From Actinomycetota bacterium (GTDB lineage: Bacteria > Actinomycetota > Thermoleophilia > Gaiellales > Gaiellaceae): a stretch of DNA of 11,780 bases. Position numbers and translations under genes: made by a program. The notes under the pieces are model-generated. The model had not been told where the DNA came from and did not search any database. It worked only from the letters and a program-made list of their open reading frames with translations. This document shows, piece by piece, positions 5,885 to 11,780 of the stretch. The DNA lies in NCBI GenBank assembly GCA_013695295.1, contig JACDAS010000290.1:1-11780 (forward strand), given 5' to 3'. The stretch's first letter is position 1, and each line of letters starts with the position of its first letter.

Positions 5885-6736
5885 ATGGCGGAGAACGGAT
5901 ACGAGAAGGCTGTGCTCGTGACCACCGAGTGGCTCGCCGAGCATCTGGGCGATGCGGGGGTGGTGGTCGCCGAGGTCGACGAGAACCCCGACATCTACGA
6001 CGACGGGCATATCCCCGGGGCGATCAAGCTCCACTGGCGGGAGGACCTCCAGGACCCGCTCGAGCGCGACCTGATCGAGCGCGAGCAGTTCGAGCGCCTG
6101 CTGGGCGGCCTCGGGATCTCGAACGACACTGCGCTCGTCCTCTACGGCGACAAGAACAACTGGTTCGCGGCCTATGCCTACTGGTACGTGAAGATCTACG
6201 GCCACCAGGACGTCCGCATCCTCGACGGGGGCCGCCAGAAGTGGATCGACGAAGGGCGTGAGTTGACGGCCGAAGTGCCCGTGTCGGCGCCTGCCTCTTA
6301 CCGTGCGCAGGAGCGTGACGAGACGATCCGCGCGTACCGCGACGCCGTCCGCGGCACGATCGGGGCCGAGGACAAGGCACTGGTCGACGTGCGGAGCCCG
6401 CAGGAGTTCTCGGGCGACCTCATCGCGCCTCCGGGTTACGAGCAGGAGGGCGCTCAGCGGGCTGGCCACATCCCGAGCGCGCAGTCGATCCCGTGGGCCC
6501 AGGCGGTGCGGGACGATGGCACGTTCAAGCCCGCCGAGGAGCTCCGCGAGCTTTACGGCGGCAAGGGGATCACGCCCGACAAGGCCGTCACCGCCTACTG
6601 CCGGATCGGCGAGCGCAGTGCGCACACGTGGTTCGTCCTGCGCGAGCTGCTCGGGTACCGGGACGTGCGGAACTACGACGGCTCGTGGACGGAGTGGGGG
6701 AACCTCGTCGACGTACCGATCGAGCGCGGGCCGTAG
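5885..6736 (+). CDS. sseA: Thiosulfate sulfurtransferase, tandem rhodanese (CysA/SseA type)
   Basis: A 283-residue cytoplasmic enzyme that moves sulfane sulfur from a donor such as thiosulfate to cyanide or a thiol through a cysteine persulfide. Two rhodanese domains are present: about 10-128, where the catalytic position reads LYGDKNNWFAAYAYW and lacks cysteine (structural domain), and about 145-283, with Cys239 in the loop CRIGERSAHTWF. Other hallmarks are GHIPGAIKLHWREDLQDP (41-58), DVRSPQEFSG (168-177) and YDGSWTEWG (264-272). The sequence is strikingly like mycobacterial CysA-type sulfurtransferases, and length is full. ATG 5885 has an excellent SD (GAGGAGG, 5874-5880). It sits between the lipoprotein and selD. 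Some rhodaneses can carry selenium as perselenide for SelD, so the pairing may be meaningful. The physiological substrate is unknown, and the gene symbol is tentative. Confidence 0.93.
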   Translation: MAENGYEKAVLVTTEWLAEHLGDAGVVVAEVDENPDIYDDGHIPGAIKLHWREDLQDPLERDLIEREQFERLLGGLGISNDTALVLYGDKNNWFAAYAYWYVKIYGHQDVRILDGGRQKWIDEGRELTAEVPVSAPASYRAQERDETIRAYRDAVRGTIGAEDKALVDVRSPQEFSGDLIAPPGYEQEGAQRAGHIPSAQSIPWAQAVRDDGTFKPAEELRELYGGKGITPDKAVTAYCRIGERSAHTWFVLRELLGYRDVRNYDGSWTEWGNLVDVPIERGP

Positions 6737-6796
6737 AACGAGTCCTTACCCTCCAGACCTCGGAGACCGTGGACCGAAACGTTCGCACGGGTTCCG

Positions 6797-6825
6797 TAGA
6801 CGAAAGGCCTCGCGATCCCTACAGT
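6797..6825 (+). promoter_or_regulatory. Candidate promoter of the selD operon
   Basis: TAGACG (6797-6802), 17 bases, TACAGT (6820-6825), in the 119-base gap between the rhodanese and selD genes. The expected start of transcription is near 6832, leaving a leader of about 25 bases that carries the SD of selD (GAGGAGG, 6845-6851). Both hexamers are partial matches. Confidence 0.4.
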
Positions 6826-6855
6826 TCCCGCCGAACCCGGCGACGAGGAGGACAG

Positions 6856-7893
6856 GTGGAGACCGATACGGGCAGGATCCGACTCACGGACCTCGCGTCC
6901 TGCGGCGGCTGCGCGGCGAAGTACTCGGCCGCCCGGCTCGAGCAGCTCCTGGCCGGATTCGTCCCGGTCGAGGCCGAGAACCTGCTCGTCGGGCTTGCCC
7001 CTGCCGACGATGCGGCGGTCTACAAGCTCGACGAGGAGCGTGCGCTCATCTTCACGCTCGACTTCTTCCCGCCGGTCGTCGACGACCCTGGTGACTACGG
7101 CGCGATCGCGGCGACCAACGCGCTGAATGACGTCTTCGCCATGGGCGGCGTCCCCCTGCTGGCGCTCTCGATCGCCGCCTTCCCGGAAGAGCTGCCGATC
7201 GAGATGCTCGCCGAGATCTTCGCGTCGGCCGACGCCCAGGTCCGCGCCGCCGGCGCGGTCCTCGCCGGTGGCCACACGATCCGCGACGCCGAGCCGAAAT
7301 ACGGGCTGGCCGTGATCGGAACCGTCTCGCCGCGGGGGATCTGGCCGAAGAACGGTGCGAGGCCCGGCGACGCGGTCTTCCTGACGAAGCCACTCGGAAC
7401 CGGCCTGATCATGACCGGCCGCAAGCGCGGCGAGGTCGGCACCCAGCCGCTCGAGCGGGCGATCAAGTGGATGCGCACTCTGAACGCCGCCGCCGCCGAC
7501 GTCCTCCGGCCGTTCGAGCCGAACGCGGTCACCGATGTCACGGGCTTCGGTCTCTTCGGGCACGCGCACGAGGTCGCCGATCGCAGCGGAGTGCGGATCC
7601 GGCTCGAGTCCGAGCGCTTTCCGGCGATCGACGGAGCCCTCGATTCTGCGCGCAAGGGCGTCCGGACGAGCGGCGACCCACGAAACCGGGACTTCGCCGC
7701 CCGGCGCGTCTCGTCGGAGGGGGTCTCGGACGCGCTCGTGGCGCTCGGTTACGACCCGCAGACCGCCGGGGGGCTGCTCGTCTCGCTCCCCGCGGAGAAG
7801 GGGCCCGCGCTCGAGGCCGAGTTCATGGCGCGCAAGCTCTTCCTCCGGCGGGTGGGCCACGTCGAGGAGGGAACCGGGGTCGTCGTCGCGTGA
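6856..7893 (+). CDS. selD: Selenide, water dikinase (selenophosphate synthetase)
   Basis: A 345-residue member of the PurM/AIR-synthase-like ATPases that makes selenophosphate from selenide and ATP, the selenium donor for selenocysteine and 2-selenouridine. The flexible N-terminus has SCGGCAAK: Cys19 matches the catalytic Cys/Sec position and Lys22 the essential lysine, while the second cysteine of the E. coli GCGCK motif is alanine here. Other signatures are APADDAAVYKL (48-58), LDFFPPVVDDPGDYG (68-82), ATNALNDVFAMGG (86-98), LAGGHTI (136-142), TDVTGFGLFGHAHEV (226-240) and DPQTAGGLLVS (300-310). It is a cysteine form, so no UGA recoding is needed. The start is GTG 6856, with GAGGAGG a few bases upstream; an in-frame start further upstream would read through the intergenic promoter region. 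Its stop overlaps the next gene's GTG. No selA, selB, selU or tRNA-Sec is in the window, so the pathway served is not shown. Confidence 0.94.
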   Translation: METDTGRIRLTDLASCGGCAAKYSAARLEQLLAGFVPVEAENLLVGLAPADDAAVYKLDEERALIFTLDFFPPVVDDPGDYGAIAATNALNDVFAMGGVPLLALSIAAFPEELPIEMLAEIFASADAQVRAAGAVLAGGHTIRDAEPKYGLAVIGTVSPRGIWPKNGARPGDAVFLTKPLGTGLIMTGRKRGEVGTQPLERAIKWMRTLNAAAADVLRPFEPNAVTDVTGFGLFGHAHEVADRSGVRIRLESERFPAIDGALDSARKGVRTSGDPRNRDFAARRVSSEGVSDALVALGYDPQTAGGLLVSLPAEKGPALEAEFMARKLFLRRVGHVEEGTGVVVA

Positions 7894-8447
7894 CGCCCGC
7901 TCGCCTCGCGCGAGGCATGATCCACGGGCGCTTCCAACCCTTCCACAGCGGCCATCTCGAGTACCTACGCGGCGCGGCCGACCGCTCGAGCGAGGTGTTC
8001 GTGGGGATCACGAACCCGGACCCAGCCCGGATCAAGCCCGAGCCGAGCGACCCTCTGCGCCACCTTCCGGAGTCGAATCCCTTCAGCTATGTCGAGCGCC
8101 TGCTGATGGTCGAGGCAGCGGCCCGCGAGGACCTGGGCCTGGAACCGGGGCGGGTGCACGTGATCCCCTTTCCGGTCAACGAGCCAGAGCTCTGGAGCGC
8201 GTACGTCCCCGCGGGCGCCACCCAGTACCTGAGGCTCTTCTCCGGGTGGGGGCAAGCGAAGCTCGCGCGCCTCCGCGAGGCGGGCTACGAGGTGGTCGTG
8301 CTCGACGAGGGGACCGACAAGGAGGTGTCCGGCGCCGACGTGCGGGCAGCCCTTCGCGGCGGCGGAGACTGGGAGGCGCTGGTGCCGGAGGGCGTGGCGC
8401 GCGTGCTCAGAGAGCTCGGCTGCACCCCGGCACCCGCCGCCCGCTGA
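7890..8447 (+). CDS. nadM: Nicotinamide-nucleotide adenylyltransferase, archaeal NadM type
   Basis: A 185-residue cytoplasmic nucleotidyltransferase expected to join NMN (or nicotinate mononucleotide) with ATP to give NAD+ (or deamido-NAD+). The ATP site is GRFQPFHSGH at 13-22, containing HxGH. ESNPFSYVERLLMV (61-74) matches the archaeal NPF..xER motif, VHVIPFPVNEPELW (89-102) the following strand and loop, and VSGADVRAAL (146-155) stands for the C-terminal ISGT-x-IR phosphate-binding motif. The end, GDWEALVPEGVARVLREL, also fits that family, and length is right. GTG 7890 overlaps the selD stop as GTGA, suggesting translational coupling; ATG 7917 is the alternative, but it would remove most of the first beta-strand. 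The mutase gene follows after one base. Another HxGH-family nucleotide substrate is possible. Confidence 0.85.
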   Translation: MTPARLARGMIHGRFQPFHSGHLEYLRGAADRSSEVFVGITNPDPARIKPEPSDPLRHLPESNPFSYVERLLMVEAAAREDLGLEPGRVHVIPFPVNEPELWSAYVPAGATQYLRLFSGWGQAKLARLREAGYEVVVLDEGTDKEVSGADVRAALRGGGDWEALVPEGVARVLRELGCTPAPAAR

Positions 8448-8448
8448 C

Positions 8449-9732
8449 GTGCACCCGATCGTCGTCTTGCTCCTCGACGGCCTCGGCGACCGCGCGCACG
8501 ACGTGCTCGGCGGCCGGACCGGCAACGAGGCCGCGACGACCCCGAACCTCGACGCCCTCGCTGCGGGTGGATCGTGCGGCGTGCTCTACGCGGTCGGCCC
8601 GGGCCGGGCACCCGCCAGCGAGGTGGCGCACTGGTCGATGCTCGGCTACCGGCCGGACGAGTTTCCCGGGAGAGCGGTGCTCGAGGCGCTCGGTCGCGGG
8701 CTCGAGGTCCGGACAGACGAGGTCTACGCCTACGCGGCCCTGCGCGCGGCCGAGCGCCGCAGCGACGGCTGGTGGCTGACCGGCAGGCCGCACCGAGACG
8801 ATGACGCCGCCGAGGCCGAGCGGCTCGTCCGGCGCTGCGACCGGATCGTGGTGGACGGCCTTCGCTTCTCGCTCGAGCACGTCTGGCGCGGCGAGGCGCT
8901 GCTGCGCGTGGCCGGCGGGGCCGACGACCGCGTCACCGACACGGACGCGTTCTTCCGTGACCGCCACCCGGTCCTCAGGCCGCTGCCGCTCGTCCCCGAG
9001 GCCGGCCGCACGGCAGGCGCCGCCGAGGGCTGGACGCGCCAGGTGATCGAGCGGCTCGACGGCGAGCGGTTCCCCCTGATCACGCTCAAGTGGTGGGGCA
9101 GGCTCCGGCCCGCGCCGAGCTTCGCCGAACGCCACGGTCTCGCGGGGTCGTTCATTGCGGACTCGGCGTTCCTCCGCGGCCTCGGCCGCCTGGTCGGGCT
9201 CGAGCCGATCCAGGCAGCCGAGACCGACGATCCGGTCGGAGACCTCCGGAAGCGGGTCGAGCTCGTCCGGCAACGGCTCGAGGCCGGCGACACGTTCGTC
9301 TTCTGCCACCAGAAGACGACCGACGCGGCAGGCCACACGAAGGAGCCCGAGACCAAGCGGCGCACGATCGAGCAGCTCGACGGCGCGCTCGAAGCCCTCC
9401 CGACCGACACGGCGATCGTCTGCATCACCGGCGACCACGCGACGCCCGCCTCGCCCGAGGTGATCCACTCCGGTGATCCCGTGCCGCTCGTCGTCTGTGG
9501 GCCCGGCGTCCGCGCCGACCGAACCTCGAGCTTCGGCGAGCTCGACTGCGCGCAGGGGATCCTCGGCCATCTGCGCGGCCCCGACCTGATGCCCGTGCTC
9601 CTGAACGCGGCCGACCGGCCGCTCTTCCTCGGCTCGCGCCCGACCCCGTTCGACGGCGCCGACGGGTACCCGCTGCTGCTCGAGCCGCTGGATGGTTTGA
9701 GCGATCGGGGACGCGACCCACTGGAGCCCTAG
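8449..9732 (+). CDS. apgM: Cofactor-independent phosphoglycerate mutase, archaeal ApgM type
   Basis: A 427-residue alkaline-phosphatase-superfamily metalloenzyme that interconverts 3- and 2-phosphoglycerate in glycolysis and gluconeogenesis. It resembles the archaeal-type enzyme, not GpmI or GpmA. Metal ligands and nucleophile are in place: Asp10 in LLLDGLGDR, Ser57 in PGRAPASEVAHWSMLGY, Asp292 and His296 in KTTDAAGH, Asp329-His330 in TGDHATPASPEVIH, and His340. Family signatures also include TPNLDALAAGGSCGVLY (31-47) and PSFAERHGLAGSFIAD, then LRGLGRLVGLE (about 223-252). The usual GSDTAH around the nucleophile reads ASEVAH here, a mild departure. The start is GTG 8449, one base after the upstream stop, with no SD of its own, so translation probably depends on coupling. 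A related phosphomutase activity on another substrate cannot be excluded. Confidence 0.88.
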   Translation: MHPIVVLLLDGLGDRAHDVLGGRTGNEAATTPNLDALAAGGSCGVLYAVGPGRAPASEVAHWSMLGYRPDEFPGRAVLEALGRGLEVRTDEVYAYAALRAAERRSDGWWLTGRPHRDDDAAEAERLVRRCDRIVVDGLRFSLEHVWRGEALLRVAGGADDRVTDTDAFFRDRHPVLRPLPLVPEAGRTAGAAEGWTRQVIERLDGERFPLITLKWWGRLRPAPSFAERHGLAGSFIADSAFLRGLGRLVGLEPIQAAETDDPVGDLRKRVELVRQRLEAGDTFVFCHQKTTDAAGHTKEPETKRRTIEQLDGALEALPTDTAIVCITGDHATPASPEVIHSGDPVPLVVCGPGVRADRTSSFGELDCAQGILGHLRGPDLMPVLLNAADRPLFLGSRPTPFDGADGYPLLLEPLDGLSDRGRDPLEP

Positions 9733-9736
9733 CGCG

Positions 9737-9742
9737 TACCCT
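9737..9742 (+). promoter_or_regulatory. Candidate -10 box of ctaA (leaderless)
   Basis: TACCCT lies seven bases before GTG 9750 and five bases after the mutase stop. No SD precedes that GTG and no -35 is evident. If real, it makes GTG 9750 the start of ctaA. Confidence 0.35.
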
Positions 9743-9749
9743 GCGCCGG

Positions 9750-10682
9750 GTGCACGTGGAGTCGACGCGCATGGCGCGTTTCCGCGCCTTCGAGGTCACG
9801 CCGGAACGCTTCCGGAAGGTGGCGACGGCCGCGCTCCTCGCGATCTTGGTCGTGATCGGGACCGGGGCGGTCGTCCGGCTCACGGGCTCGGGGCTCGGTT
9901 GCGAGAACTGGCCGCGCTGCGGCGACACGCCGTTCCCGGAGAAGGACGGGCATGCTGCGATCGAGTTCGGAAACCGCGTGATCGGGGCGATCACGATCGG
10001 CTTCACGCTGGCCCTGTGGCTCGCCGCTCGCCGCGTGCCCGCGCTGCCCGCACGCGTGCGGCGCCTGACGCTCGCGCTCTTCGCCGGCAACGTCGCCCAG
10101 ATCCCGCTCGGCGGCCTCACGGTCATCTTCGAGCTCCACCCGCTGCTGGTGATGTCCCACTTCCTGCTCGCGATGGCGATGCTCGCCCTCGCGGTGGTCG
10201 TCCTCGTCGAGGCGCGCGGCTTCGAGAGCGGCTGGGCCCGGCCGCTCGTCCCGCGCGAGCTCCGCCTGGCCGGCTTCGTCCTCGCCGGGGCCGCCGCGCT
10301 GCTCGTGATCAGCGGCGCCTTCGCCACGGCGGCGGGCCCCCATGCCGGCGACAGCTCGGAGATCGACCGTCTCGGCGAGCCGGTCTCGTCCGTGTACGTC
10401 CACGCGGGCCTGACGGCGGTCTTCGGCAGCTCGTTCCTGCTCGTGCTCGGGTACCTCGCGGCGAGGCGAGCCGACGCGCCGCGGCTGCTCGTGCTCGCCC
10501 TGGGCGTCCTCGGGCTGCTCCTCGTCCAGATCGGGATCGGCGAGCTCCAGTACCACACCGGCCTGCCCTGGCTGCTCGTGCTCGCCCACGTCTGGTCGGG
10601 GGCGGCGGTCTGGGCGGGTGTCGTCGCGCTCGCGATGCTGATCGCGAAGCCCCTGGCGTCTCTGTCACACCCCCGGACGTAG
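9750..10682 (+). CDS. ctaA: Heme A synthase (COX15/CtaA family)
   Basis: A 310-residue integral membrane protein that oxidises the C8 methyl of heme o to a formyl group, giving heme A for aa3-type cytochrome oxidase. About eight transmembrane helices are evident. Counting from the internal ATG at 9771: the first helix ends in TGAVVRLTGSGLGCENWPRC, with the extracytoplasmic pair Cys44/Cys50; Glu65 lies in IEFGNR; His123 and His130 in ELHPLLVMSH; His211 in YVHAGLTA; His273 in LAHVWSG. These are the heme-ligand positions of CtaA, except that the site three residues after the conserved Glu is Asn68 instead of His. The start is uncertain: GTG 9750 fits the leaderless pattern of this genome, while ATG 9771 has GGAG at 9758-9761, nine bases before it. 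No ctaB or cox genes are nearby in the window. Confidence 0.92.
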   Translation: MHVESTRMARFRAFEVTPERFRKVATAALLAILVVIGTGAVVRLTGSGLGCENWPRCGDTPFPEKDGHAAIEFGNRVIGAITIGFTLALWLAARRVPALPARVRRLTLALFAGNVAQIPLGGLTVIFELHPLLVMSHFLLAMAMLALAVVVLVEARGFESGWARPLVPRELRLAGFVLAGAAALLVISGAFATAAGPHAGDSSEIDRLGEPVSSVYVHAGLTAVFGSSFLLVLGYLAARRADAPRLLVLALGVLGLLLVQIGIGELQYHTGLPWLLVLAHVWSGAAVWAGVVALAMLIAKPLASLSHPRT

Positions 10683-10685
10683 ACT
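10680..10685 (+). promoter_or_regulatory. Candidate -10 box of the PAC2 gene (leaderless)
   Basis: TAGACT overlaps the ctaA stop codon and ends six bases before GTG 10692. No SD is present between. Confidence 0.45.
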
Positions 10686-10691
10686 GAGCGG

Positions 10692-11585
10692 GTGTCCGAG
10701 GAGCTGCGGATCTCGCGCCGCCCGACCCTGCGTCGGCCCGTGCTCATCGCGGCTTTCCGCGGCTGGAACGACGGCGGCCAGGGTGCGTCCCTCGCCGGCG
10801 GCTATCTCGCCAAGACCTGGGAGGCGCGTCGCTTCGCCGACATCGATCCCGAAGGGTTCTTCGACTTCCAGGCGACGCGGCCGCACGTGTCGCTCGTCGA
10901 CGGCGTCACGCGCCGGATCGACTGGCCCGAGAACGCGTTCTACCACGCGCCGATCGAGGGGCTCGACCGCGACGCCGTGCTGCTGCTCGGTGTAGAGCCG
11001 AACGTCCGCTGGCGCGCTTTTACCGGCCTGATCGTCGGGCTCGCCAAGGAGCTCGAGGTCGAGCTCCTGATCACGCTCGGATCGCTGCTCGCGGACGTAC
11101 CCCACACGCGGCCTGCGCCGGTGACCGGGGCGGCGAGCTCTCCCGAGCTGATCGAGGAGCTCGGGCTCGAGGCATCGCGCTACGAGGGGCCGACCGGCGT
11201 GGTCGGGGCGCTGCACGACCTCTGCCGCAGGGAGGAGCTACCTTCGGCCAGCCTCTGGGCGGCCGTGCCCCACTACGTCTCGCTGACGCCGAGCCCGCGT
11301 GCGGCGCAGGCCCTCTGCGACCGGCTCGGCAAGCTGCTCGGCGGCAATGTGGACACCGAGGAGCTTCAGCGGGCCGCGGAGGCCTACTCGGAGCAGGTGA
11401 GCGAGGCGGTGTCGTCCGACGAGGAGACCGCGACCTACGTCGCCGAGCTGGAACAGCGCGCCGACGAGCTCACGTCGGAGAGCGAGCTGCCCTCGGGCGA
11501 CGCGCTGGCTGCCGAGCTGACGCGCTTCCTGCGCGAGCGCGACGCCGAGGACGAGAACCCGGCCGGCGGCTCGACCGAGCACTGA
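10692..11585 (+). CDS. PAC2 family protein (proteasome assembly chaperone 2-like)
   Basis: A 297-residue cytoplasmic protein. Residues about 14-225 form the PAC2 (DUF75) domain: PVLIAAFRGWNDGGQGASLAGGYL (its first part at 16-30), ADIDPEGFFDFQATRP, ITLGSLLADVPHTRPAPV, YEGPTGVVGALHDLC and AAVPHYVSLTPSP are the recognised family stretches. Residues about 225-297 are an acidic, coiled-coil-prone tail (EELQRAAEAYSEQV, later AELEQRADELTSE). Bacterial members occur in actinobacteria, several of which have a 20S proteasome, and are presumed to act in proteasome assembly or protein turnover; the biochemical role is not settled. The start is GTG 10692, leaderless behind TAGACT. It is the last complete gene of the rightward series. 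No proteasome genes are in the window, so a proteasome link is family knowledge only. Confidence 0.9.
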   Translation: MSEELRISRRPTLRRPVLIAAFRGWNDGGQGASLAGGYLAKTWEARRFADIDPEGFFDFQATRPHVSLVDGVTRRIDWPENAFYHAPIEGLDRDAVLLLGVEPNVRWRAFTGLIVGLAKELEVELLITLGSLLADVPHTRPAPVTGAASSPELIEELGLEASRYEGPTGVVGALHDLCRREELPSASLWAAVPHYVSLTPSPRAAQALCDRLGKLLGGNVDTEELQRAAEAYSEQVSEAVSSDEETATYVAELEQRADELTSESELPSGDALAAELTRFLRERDAEDENPAGGSTEH

Positions 11586-11698
11586 CCCGCTCCGGCTCGA
11601 GCCTCTAGCTCCAGCAGCCCTTCCGGGGAGCCTGCAACTCGCGAGGTTGTGACAGCTCTTCGGCGGAGCCTCGGCGCTTAGCTGGCGGGTGGACGCCG

Positions 11699-11704
11699 TA
11701 GGAT
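11699..11704 (+). promoter_or_regulatory. Candidate -10 box near the right edge
   Basis: TAGGAT ends eight bases before GTG 11713. The geometry matches the leaderless starts elsewhere in the window. No -35 is seen. Confidence 0.3.
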
Positions 11705-11712
11705 CTGCGACG

Positions 11713-11780
11713 GTGGCGGCCGGAGCCGGGCTCTGCCCGGCGGGAGGCCAAGCGCGGCAGGGCCGTGGAGGGCAGAAGGG
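11713..11780 (+). CDS. Possible start of a further gene, truncated at the edge
   Basis: An open frame from GTG 11713 runs off the window: 22 codons reading VAAGAGLCPAGGQARQGRGG and two further residues. The only support is the TAGGAT box eight bases upstream. The composition (Gly, Ala, Arg) is low in information, and a perfect hairpin (GCCGGG 11725-11730 with CCCGGC 11736-11741) lies within it, so the 5' part of a structured RNA is an equal alternative. No family is recognised. The 127 bases before it, from 11586, contain only short weak inverted repeats. Confidence 0.2.
   Translation, partial: MAAGAGLCPAGGQARQGRGGQK

Noticed and set aside
6901..6921. Selenocysteine codon in selD
   Set aside because: The catalytic position is encoded as TGC (Cys19), and no in-frame TGA occurs before 7891.
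11594..11631. Terminator behind the PAC2 gene
   Set aside because: GGCTCGAGCC (11594-11603) and GCTCC/GGAGC (11608-11612 with 11627-11631) are short, and neither is followed by a T-run.
1..11780. CRISPR array, insertion sequence, prophage or tRNA gene
   Set aside because: No regularly spaced repeats, transposase or phage genes, terminal inverted repeats or cloverleaf sequences were seen.

Overview
The window is very GC-rich and shows marked GC3 bias. It carries a CysA/SseA-type rhodanese strikingly like the mycobacterial enzyme, an actinobacterial-style PAC2 protein, many GTG starts, and several start codons that sit 6-10 bases after a TANNNT -10 box with no Shine-Dalgarno (SD) sequence. This points to an aerobic, high-GC actinobacterium. 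My best guess is a deep-branching lineage such as Thermoleophilia; that is inference, because no rRNA or tRNA gene is present to place it.

Layout. The left arm reads leftward: the N-terminal half of glutamine-dependent NAD+ synthetase (nadE, cut by the window edge), then an ACS-type acyl-CoA ligase. A 647-base region without an intact gene (2774-3420) separates this arm from the rest. It holds the relic of an MFS drug-efflux-type transporter (2856-3063), a dense run of stem-loops behind a near-consensus leftward sigma-A promoter (candidate RNA, about 3247 to 3081), and an unusually AT-rich control region with two GTCAAGT repeats and opposed TTGACG boxes. From 3421 everything reads rightward: XRE-TPR regulator, 39-residue exported peptide, thioredoxin-like lipoprotein, tandem-rhodanese sulfurtransferase, SelD, archaeal-type NMN adenylyltransferase, archaeal-type phosphoglycerate mutase, heme A synthase, PAC2 protein, and a possible new start at the right edge.

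Most interesting system. The XRE-TPR regulator is followed after 17 bases by a tiny gene with a near-perfect SD. It encodes a secretion-signal-like peptide whose predicted mature part is only about 17 residues. This is the layout of RRNPP quorum sensing (PlcR-PapR, NprR-NprX), known mainly from Firmicutes. With a repeat-bearing, weak-minus-10 promoter upstream, it looks like a self-contained peptide-sensing circuit in an actinobacterium.

How the other genes fit. Rhodanese plus SelD suggests sulfur/selenium handling (persulfide or perselenide to selenophosphate). NadE and the NMN adenylyltransferase are the last two steps or alternative late steps of NAD+ synthesis, although they lie in different operons. 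The mutase is central glycolysis, and CtaA implies an aa3-type terminal oxidase and oxygen respiration.
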